Positions 57,100 to 64,000 of a stretch of 64,000 nt of DNA are shown piece by piece; the first letter of the stretch is position 1, and every line of letters starts with the position of its first letter. Below the pieces are notes generated by a model, which was given only the letters and a program-made list of their open reading frames with translations, had not been told where the DNA came from and searched no databases. The position numbers were made by a program, and so were the translations under genes. Source of the stretch: Gnetum montanum (lineage: Eukaryota > Streptophyta > Gnetopsida > Gnetales > Gnetaceae); contig MNCI01001975.1 in the NCBI GenBank assembly GCA_015680685.1, positions 234,406 through 298,405 of the forward strand. Reading direction: 5' to 3'.

Positions 57100-59080
57100 A
57101 TGTCTCTCTCACAAGACTATGATAATGCAACAACTAGTAAGGCAATTCACTGGAGAACTAACAAATTATATGATGATGAAGACAAATTTTGGAGTACTCA
57201 ATCTTATGCAGGGGTCTCCTATGTACATAAACAAAGGCAACATCATCCCAACTCACAAGTTCATAACCTACCTAGTGATGATGAACCCCTATTGACCACT
57301 AAGAGCCTAATGCATGTACAAGAGGCTATTTAAATATTCCATAGGCATCGTAAGGAAAGCCGTCTACCCAAGCTTAATTTAAACAACTTTCCCAAGTTTT
57401 CAGGAGGCTATGATTTAGATCTACAACATCATTTACAAGCCTTCCATGATTCCTATGTATGGAACAATATTGATAATGGGTGGAAAAAGCTTAAGCTCTT
57501 TTCTACAACACTCGTTGGTCAAGCAAAAGTATGGTACAAGTCCTTAAGACCAAAATCAATTCGACGTTGGCCGACAATGGTAGAACTCTTCAATGAAAGA
57601 TATCAAACCTATGCAAGAGTGTCAGCCTTGAGAAGACAAATCCAAGAATGGAAATAGGGGCAACATGAACCCTTGGACATGGCCTTAGAAAGATACTATT
57701 CATTTTTAAACAATTACCCAAACCATGGATTCTCCAAGAAAGGCTAATGTACCACATCATGGATGGGCTCTGTAATGAAACAAGGGAGACCCTAGGGATG
57801 TATGCCTGGGGTCAAATCTATGAGCTATGAACCCACCAATTCCAAGAGCTTATTAAGTAGGTAGCAAAAGAAGAAGGAGAAATGGCTAAATGGGAGAACG
57901 TTGAAAGCTCTCAACAGGACCAAAATCTCAAATTAGCAAAGGTCCATGATCATGAAGATGAGAAATCAACTCACCTCAAGGAGATGGAATCATATTTTCC
58001 AATACTACAATCACTAGATGAAATTGAGAAGATTAATAAGATGACAGAATGGATACATGAAATATGTGGAGAATATGCCAACACTATTAGAGGTAGAAAC
58101 ATGACAAACCAAGAAATAGGATAGAACACCACTAGACAATCAGAAAGAAGGGTTGAAGAGAATAAGGATAAGAACTCAACTGCTAATCATACATATCAAT
58201 GTAACATTTTCCTATACGATCACCCCAAAGGTCAATGCCCAATCTTGTTACATTTACATGAGCATTGGGGAGAAATGTTACATTCAGAGTTCATATAAAA
58301 TAACTGTGTTCAGTCATAGTGGCAAAAATCCTAGTCATGTGGGAGGCCACCCTCAAACTGGTCATACCCTTCATACCATCTAAACCCAAGTGCTTATCAG
58401 GTTCAGTATTCTATTTCCCCAACTAGGTCAACATCCTCTATCTCACCACATTGTTATCATTCTCATAAATACTATCAACCCATGTCCTCTTCCACAAGAT
58501 CACCACCTCATGTTCCTTGCAGTTCTTCTCACCCTCAATATTCTCACCCTTCACCTCCTTCTACACTGCCACTAGTTGTACTAAAAGGTTTTGCACCATA
58601 GCACCAACCCATGAACATCGAAAGCATTCTTTCTTTAGGCATGACCAAAGGAAGAAACAAGATGATTTTGAAACCATTGCATCCCCCAACCCAATGCAAG
58701 TTCAATGTTGTCATGCATCTGCCTCCTCGAACACAACACCTCCTATTACCTTATCATGGCCACCAATGAATACTCCAACTACCATGTGGCCCAATAAATA
58801 TAACCACATCGGGAGACATACTAATCCTTGCATACCATCTTACAGTCACAAGTGCCATGGTGGATCAACTCCTTATCAATTAGCCACATCTTATAATTTT
58901 CCCCACTATGCCTACTTTAATCAAGTGTGTGAACCCCAATTTGGATACATTCCAACCACCACATCAAAGGACACCTAGTGGTTTGGATATGATCAGACTC
59001 CAATGTTCCCAAAATGCTTGGATCCAAACTTTTCATTTATTAATTCTCTCCATGATCAAAAGTTATTTATAGGGGATATC
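57100..59080 (+). pseudogene. gag pseudogene of GagX-E
   Basis: The ATG at 57100 starts MSLSQDYDNATTSKAIHWRT. The Retrotrans_gag core is readable from 57380 (FPKFSGGYDLDLQHHLQAFH) to 57880 with stops, including a TAG at 57656 where GagX-D has a Gln codon. Open again at 57882-58124. The knuckle near 58200 reads C-x2-F-x3-H-x4-C (the second Cys lost). The tail is rich in Pro, Ser and Tyr, in several frames (58390-58978). Confidence 0.75.
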
Positions 59081-60530
59081 CTCCATTCTAACAAGTAGAA
59101 TAAATAAATGTTTTTCCTTTTCTTTAATTTTAAAATTTTTTGTCTTCCAATTCTTCATCTTTTAATTTTTTATTTTATCTTTTTATTTGTTGTTTCATCT
59201 TTTTATTTCTTATTTTATCATTTTATCTTTTTATGGGTAATCTCATCTATGCATAAAACACTCATGAGACTCATTGGTTGAGATGTTGTTCTATGCTATG
59301 AAGTCTCAAGTGACTAATTATTTGGACAGTGAGCCCACCACATCCACCCAACCATTCTATTAATAAGAGGTTCTACTCTAGTTACGATGATATTCTTGTC
59401 ATCATGAAAACTTAAAAGTACTTTTGTGCTTATTATGACTAGAGTGAAAAATGATGGACTAAGAGGGAATGGCCAGGGTGTGACATCAAGGGGACTTGTG
59501 GATTCTTTCTAGTGACATCTGTAAATGCTATCAGGCATCATGGTTGTACTAAGATTCTTGTAGATCTAATGAAAAATGAGAGTAAGAGTAATCAAGGCAT
59601 TCAATAAAGAAACTCAATACTATTTCGAGGATCCCACTAGAAAGACATGCACTCATGCTTGAAGGTTGGTGGCTTCTCTAGTTCACTGTTGAAAAGAACA
59701 AAGTGCTAAAGTGGCTAGAAAAAGAAAGAAAGAAAGAAAGAAAGAAAAGATCAAGAAAAAAATGGGCCACAGAGAAATTCCAAATCCCTCCTCCCTTGGA
59801 CAAAATGCCAAGTAATTGTATGCCTTACTGTCATGGTGCTCTTATGGTTGCTCATCATTGGATGAAACAATGTGATGTCACTGATTGGAGGAATGGACTT
59901 GGTCTTGATTTTAAAGCGATGGGCTGATGACACAGTAATCACGCCCTACACTCAATATTCATTGTGCCCTAGGTCAATTACCTCATACCCCGATCTCTGC
60001 AATCCCTTCTACAATTTTCCTCATCTCGTTGCTCATGAATTTTTGACTCGTGTCTTGTGTAGCATCAAACTCATACCTCATCATTATGGAATTTACATGT
60101 GTGTGTGTGTTTTTTTGCATTGGTATGAATTACATTTAACTTTTTTAGTGCCTATAGAAATTTCTAGATGTGGTTACGTAAGGGCATGATAGGTAAAAAC
60201 CTACTTTGGGGAGGACCCACTTGCATAATTTTTGTAATTTTTACTCATTACACATCATCCTCACATTATTTTATACCCTCCAAGTATTGCATTGCTACAA
60301 TAATCTTTTCCTTTATCATCATTTTAAATTCCAAGGTTCCTATGCACCATAACATGTCCTTTTTCCTCATCCTATTCATGAATTTCATTGCCAGATTCCA
60401 CTCCATTACACTTTTGGTGCCTTTAGGTCTCTTCGACGTTACCCTAGACCTTTCAAATTAACCTTAAATCCTTCATTTTTGGCCTTGGAAATTCAGGAAT
60501 TTATCAATTTTTCCAAATACCCTATTTTCA
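59081..60530 (+). other. Non-coding spacer of GagX-E
   Basis: T-rich run (59105-59235), conserved block AGGGTGTGACATCAAGGG (59475-59492), a (GAAA)n microsatellite (59718-59752), and blocks at 59800-60170 that match GagX-A and GagX-D. The 97-105-codon open frames here are not conserved between copies and are probably chance. Confidence 0.68.
59718..59752. repeat. (GAAA)n microsatellite
   Basis: About six to seven AAAG units in the spacer of GagX-E. GagX-D has a similar A/G-rich run at 49808-49860. Confidence 0.92.
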
Positions 60531-60534
60531 AAAG

Positions 60535-60615
60535 GACACAATATCAAGTACCTGATATCGGGTCCGCGCTATCATGTCCACAATATCGTGTCTATAAAAA
60601 CTATATATAGGGACC
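60535..60615 (+). promoter_or_regulatory. Internal U3-like block (GATATC array and TATA box) before ORF2
   Basis: CAATATCAAG, CTGATATCGGG, CGCTATCATG and CAATATCGTG form an array with the same motif, spacing and order as the LTR U3 of GagX-A, B and E. It is followed by TCTATAAAAA and TATATATAGG (60591-60610). ORF2 starts about 500 bp downstream. A CTTAGTCATGAGGG motif follows at 60785. Promoter activity is inference. Confidence 0.5.
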
Positions 60616-61999
60616 CCACCATGCACATCAACGTCATTTTTCACTATTCAAGCAAGGGGAGTTGTTGAAATTTTCTTCCACAAATTCTGATGCTCTGAGC
60701 ACCTATCACTCCAACTTCCATATCTTGCTCATTAATGCTCCAATTCTCATTCCAATCAAACCTGTCTAAACTTGGAGTGTTTGACTTAGTCATGAGGGAA
60801 GGAGATGCTCCAAGTTGCACATAGTTTTTTCAAAATTCATCGTTGCCCAAATGATATCATAAAGGATAAATGACCTTAAAAATGTTAAAACCATTTGCCA
60901 AATTAATTTTATCTCTTCACCCAAACCATGAAAATTATTTTTTGGAGTCACCTAATTAAAATTGGACCCAATATCAGAAATTCTAGGGGAAAATTTCATA
61001 AAATTTTCTAACTTTGAATCACACTAGATAAGAAATGAATTTATTAAGGTAGGAAGTAAGGTATAAAACAAATTTTATAAATAGCCTTACTAATAGATGA
61101 TTCTGTGTGATTGTAGATGGTCCCTAAAAGAGGACAACATGGAGGACCCTCTCAGGGTGCATCCAAATGGCCAAGGAGAGGTAGAGGCTAGGCATCTCTC
61201 GAGGAATGTATAGAATAAGAGGCACAATCATTCAGCATCCATCAGGAACCTCCTATTACTGTGCAATTGGGTCATGCTAAGGGAGGAGACGGTGAAGCAC
61301 TTGACTAGGGACAACATCTCATGTTGTCTCCAAAATGTGTTAAGGCAATTCATGAAAGGTCCATGTTAGTAGCTATGATTGTGGAACACAACTTTAGACC
61401 TTTCACTAAGTTTGCTCCCGAAGTAGTCAATCACCAACTTAAAGGGCCCCCACTATGGCCTATTCTCTCTAAAAGTGGTGATTGGTACTTGGGAGAGATG
61501 TAACAATTTTGGCACAATAAAGAGAAAGGCACCATTGTTGATATTGGTGGTATTTCTGTTGATTTCTTTGCCAAAGACATTTTGGAAGTTCTAAATCTTC
61601 TGAATACAGGGCCAAAAGTTGCTCACTTGTCCACTCGTTCTGATACTGATGCATGGAAGATATGGTTGAGAAGGACATACGGAAAGGAACATAAAGCATA
61701 TGGAGAGTTGACACTTGAAGAGAGAATCTACTTCAAAATTGTCACATATCACATTTTCCCAACAAAAGGTTTAAATAGAATTTCCACATATTCAGCTAGA
61801 GGAAGTGCCATCTTGATGGGAAAGGTTAATGCCAACCTACCCCATCTATATCTTACAGAAATTTTGAGGTAGTTTGAACAACGTAAGATGGGGAAGTTCG
61901 CATTTCCCTTCCCCTATCTCATCAAGAAGCTTTGTTGACATGTTGGAATTCTAGGGTACACCAATGATGTCCCCAAAAAGGCCCAAAATGCTTCATTCA

Positions 62000-62205
62000 T
62001 TGAGCCATCTCAGGGCCACCGCCACCGTAGGACTATCGATCGTAGGACTATAGGAGAAATAGGAAGCAGGGCCCAACACACAAATTACATTGGAGCTTGA
62101 GTAGGAATAGGAAGCAAGGCCCAACACACAAATTACAGGCCAACAAGACAAGCTACCATCGCCACCATAGGACTATCGATCATCAATGAGCCATCTCAGG
62201 GCCAT
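62000..62205. repeat. Shuffled local duplication in ORF2 of GagX-E
   Basis: A 32-bp unit (AATAGGAAGCAGGGCCCAAC and following bases) occurs at 62058 and 62106, and a GCCATCTCAGGGCCA / GGACTATCGATC pair occurs at both edges in changed order. GagX-A does not show it at the matching place. Confidence 0.75.
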
Positions 62206-63370
62206 CACTGAAATGGTCAGTTGGGGAAGCTGTGATGAGGCCAATCTCTTTAGGGTCATCGATGATGTCATATGATCCACGATCTCAATTGATCGTGCAC
62301 AGGGCAAGGTATCTATCCAAACAAGAGGATTGGAATCACACTAGTCACAACAGATCTCTAGGAACACTGCATCTTTTTAGGTGTAATTAGCAACTAGTGA
62401 AGGCACCACAATAGTGATCATGTAGCACCAAGATGTAGTGGGAGCAACAGAAGTGGTCACAGATCACATAAAAGAATCATTTCATGTCCCTATTGTGCCA
62501 CAAGTAGATTTTACAGGAGCATGTAATGCTCAAAATTTGGTTTGTCCCTCGATGACTCCTATGGAGTACGAGGATGTTCGAGAAAGGTTGCTACAAATAG
62601 GACAAGTGATGACATCCCTATTTGAAATCCCTCAAGATGTCACAGCAACTCAGTCAAACCTCATCTCCACAAAAGGGAAGCTCGTCATGGCAGAGGTTAG
62701 GGCCGAGCATGCAGAGGAAGAGTTAGAAAGACTCCAAGAAAAGCTTGTCACCCTACAAGCTACACAGTGGGATCCATCCCAATTCATCCCTCTAAACTAG
62801 CTAGAATCTTTCTAGATAGAGAAACTAAATAAATTACTAGAAAAAAATAAAAAAGTGGCTAAGGAAAAAGAGAAGGCCAATTGGGATGCTTCTAACGCAC
62901 AAGCTCAAACATATGCACATGCCAAAGCACTCAGGGCCTCACAAGAAGAAAATAAATGCCTCGCCACCAAAAATCTTTGGTTGACCACAATAGAAAAACA
63001 AAAGAATGTTCTCGAAGAAAATTTTTAGCAATTAAGAGAAAAATTAATAAGGGTTAACCAGGATATGAATCACTTCACCAAAGAAAATAGAACCCTCTCA
63101 ATGAAGGAGGTACACGCGATCCATCAGAAGATGGTAATTGAAATAAGTGCATGGAAAAATGAGATCAAGCAACATGAGAAGCTCAAGGAGCACATCATAG
63201 ACCATGTGGGAATGTACAAACAGGTGGTAGAAAAAGAAATCCATATGGCCAAAGCCCACATTAACACACTCAGTGCTCAAAACGCTGATTGGTGGACCAT
63301 ATTGGATACTTACGCATTTGCCCACCAAGCAGAACTCAAAAGCTAAAACTTGCAAATACAAGATCTTGCA

Positions 63371-63535
63371 GAATACATGGAGCTGGCAAACCTGTGGTAT
63401 GCCAACTTGCCCATGTTGACAAAAGGATGCTCGAGAACAGAATTGGAAAAGCAAGTAGCAACCACCTATGCAAAGTATNAGCATCCTTTTGTCAACATGG
63501 GCAAGTTGGCATACCACAGGTTTGCCAGCTCCATN
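63371..63535. other. Inverted assembly artefact between two n (63479, 63535)
   Basis: The 54-55 bp between the two n are an exact reverse complement of 63371-63425 (ATGGAGCTGGCAAACC...). A short contig appears to have been placed in the wrong orientation, or one read end was duplicated inverted. Confidence 0.88.
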
Positions 63536-64000
63536 AAACACAAAAAATGCTACAGAAATTAGAAGTGGCAAGTTCTAAATTAGAGGTGGTCAAAACCAGC
63601 TACCAAGGATAGAAGGATGTCGTGGTGGATTTTTCTTGATGGCTCACAAACTACCAAGAATGAAAAGACAAATCTAGAGCCTATGAAGAGGAACAATGGT
63701 TGTTTGCAACTTGGTATGTCAAGGCTAATCAGATGTTCCTGCAACTATTGTGCCCATGGGAGGTGCCAACTCCATCAAACATTGGAGCATCAACATGGAT
63801 GGCACAGGATCCCTAAACTGAGGAAGAAAAGATCTAGGCACTTCTTCAGAGACATAGATTTCCAAAACCTGGAGCACAAGATAAGGGGAAGAGACCCATG
63901 GAGGAGCCACCACTGCTAGGAATAACATGAGTTTCAACAAATTGTGTTTTTTGTAAATTTTGTGTCTGTGTCCCAATTTTTTTTTGTTCAATTCCACACT

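Larger units (their letters stand above)
61117..63925 (+). pseudogene. ORF2 of GagX-E: RG-rich start, plant-transposon-protein-like domain, coiled coil
   Basis: The ATG at 61117 (MVPKRGQHGGP) follows TGTGATTGTAG, which looks like a splice acceptor. A stop comes after about 25 codons (WPRRGRG). Residues 61321-61503 and 61582-61872 are two open stretches of the central domain (PLWPILSKSGDWYLGE; VDFFAKDILEVLNL; LTLEERIYFKI; HIFPTKGLNRIS). They resemble Pfam PF20167 by eye. Then comes a repeat-rich linker (62000-62205), an open 120-codon piece (62438-62800) and a Lys/Glu/Gln-rich coiled-coil-like part to 63346. The C-terminal tail near 63855-63925 reads KPGAQDKGKRPMEEP in one frame. Stops and shifts are frequent, and the end contains an assembly artefact. 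Cellular role unknown. Confidence 0.6.
56110..64000 (+). mobile_element. GagX-E: non-autonomous gypsy-like element with the most complete ORF2, partial
   Basis: Runs off the right edge. 5' LTR 56110-56967, primer site, gag, long spacer, internal U3-like block, ORF2 (61117-63925). No pol in 7.9 kb. LTR length and U3 type match GagX-A. It inserted in the 5' LTR of Gypsy-H; the target duplication (expected CCATT) cannot be checked. Confidence 0.85.

Noticed and set aside
60168-60461. 97-codon hydrophobic frame in the GagX-E spacer
   Set aside because: The frame is not conserved in GagX-A or D and is rich in Phe/Ile/Ser as expected from AT-rich DNA.
1-64000. CRISPR array or prokaryotic operon
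   Set aside because: No regularly spaced direct repeats with unique spacers, and the gene content is plant retrotransposons throughout.

Overview
The window is plant nuclear DNA from a repeat-rich, AT-rich, heterochromatin-like region. It is almost entirely transposable elements in nested layers. Evidence for a plant: Ty1/copia elements primed by initiator tRNA-Met, Ty3/gypsy-type elements primed by a plant-like tRNA-Asp site, an L1-type LINE with a DUF4283-like ORF1, an RTE-type LINE, tRNA-derived SINE-like pieces, and the end of an LRR receptor kinase pseudogene. The species cannot be named from the sequence. Eight single-n gaps, most flanked by duplicated sequence, show a draft scaffold whose contig ends were not merged.

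Layout. 1-5925: non-autonomous gypsy-like element 'GagX-A' on the minus strand, sitting in the 5' LTR of a pol-less SIRE-like copia element, 'Copia-S' (plus, 5926-19017). Copia-S is also split by 'GagX-B' (plus, 9593-16702, TSD AGGTG). 19018-20361: unassigned. 20362-26912: 'GagX-C' (plus, 3' LTR truncated). 27163-27310: SINE-like piece. 28000-29360: decayed RTE reverse transcriptase (minus). 29676-34777: nearly intact Tork-like copia element 'Copia-T' (minus, TSD AAAGG). 36010-36712: LRR-RLK pseudogene (minus). 36790-42450: L1-type LINE (minus). 43985-44575: two SINE-like pieces. 44605-56109: old pol-bearing gypsy element 'Gypsy-H' (minus), split by 'GagX-D' (plus, 46232-51840, TSD CTATC) in its reverse transcriptase. 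56110-64000: 'GagX-E' (plus, runs off the window), inserted in the 5' LTR of Gypsy-H.

How the parts relate. GagX-A to GagX-E share LTR ends (TGATG...CTCATCA), a decayed tRNA-Asp primer site, a gag gene with a shortened zinc knuckle, and a long conserved non-coding spacer. None has a reverse transcriptase or integrase. Copies A, D, E and probably C carry or keep traces of a second gene (ORF2) with a 'putative plant transposon protein'-like domain and a coiled-coil C-terminus. Copia-S carries a related ORF2 behind a copia gag. Gypsy-H is the only relative here that has protease, RT and RNase H, so it resembles the possible helper lineage. The most unusual observation is that in the two elements where the region before ORF2 is preserved (Copia-S and GagX-E), that region has a promoter-like block (an array of the same short palindromic motif found in LTR U3 regions, followed by a TATA box). 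This suggests ORF2 may have had its own transcription unit. Every protein-coding region seen is broken except the pol part of Copia-T, and no functional host gene was found.
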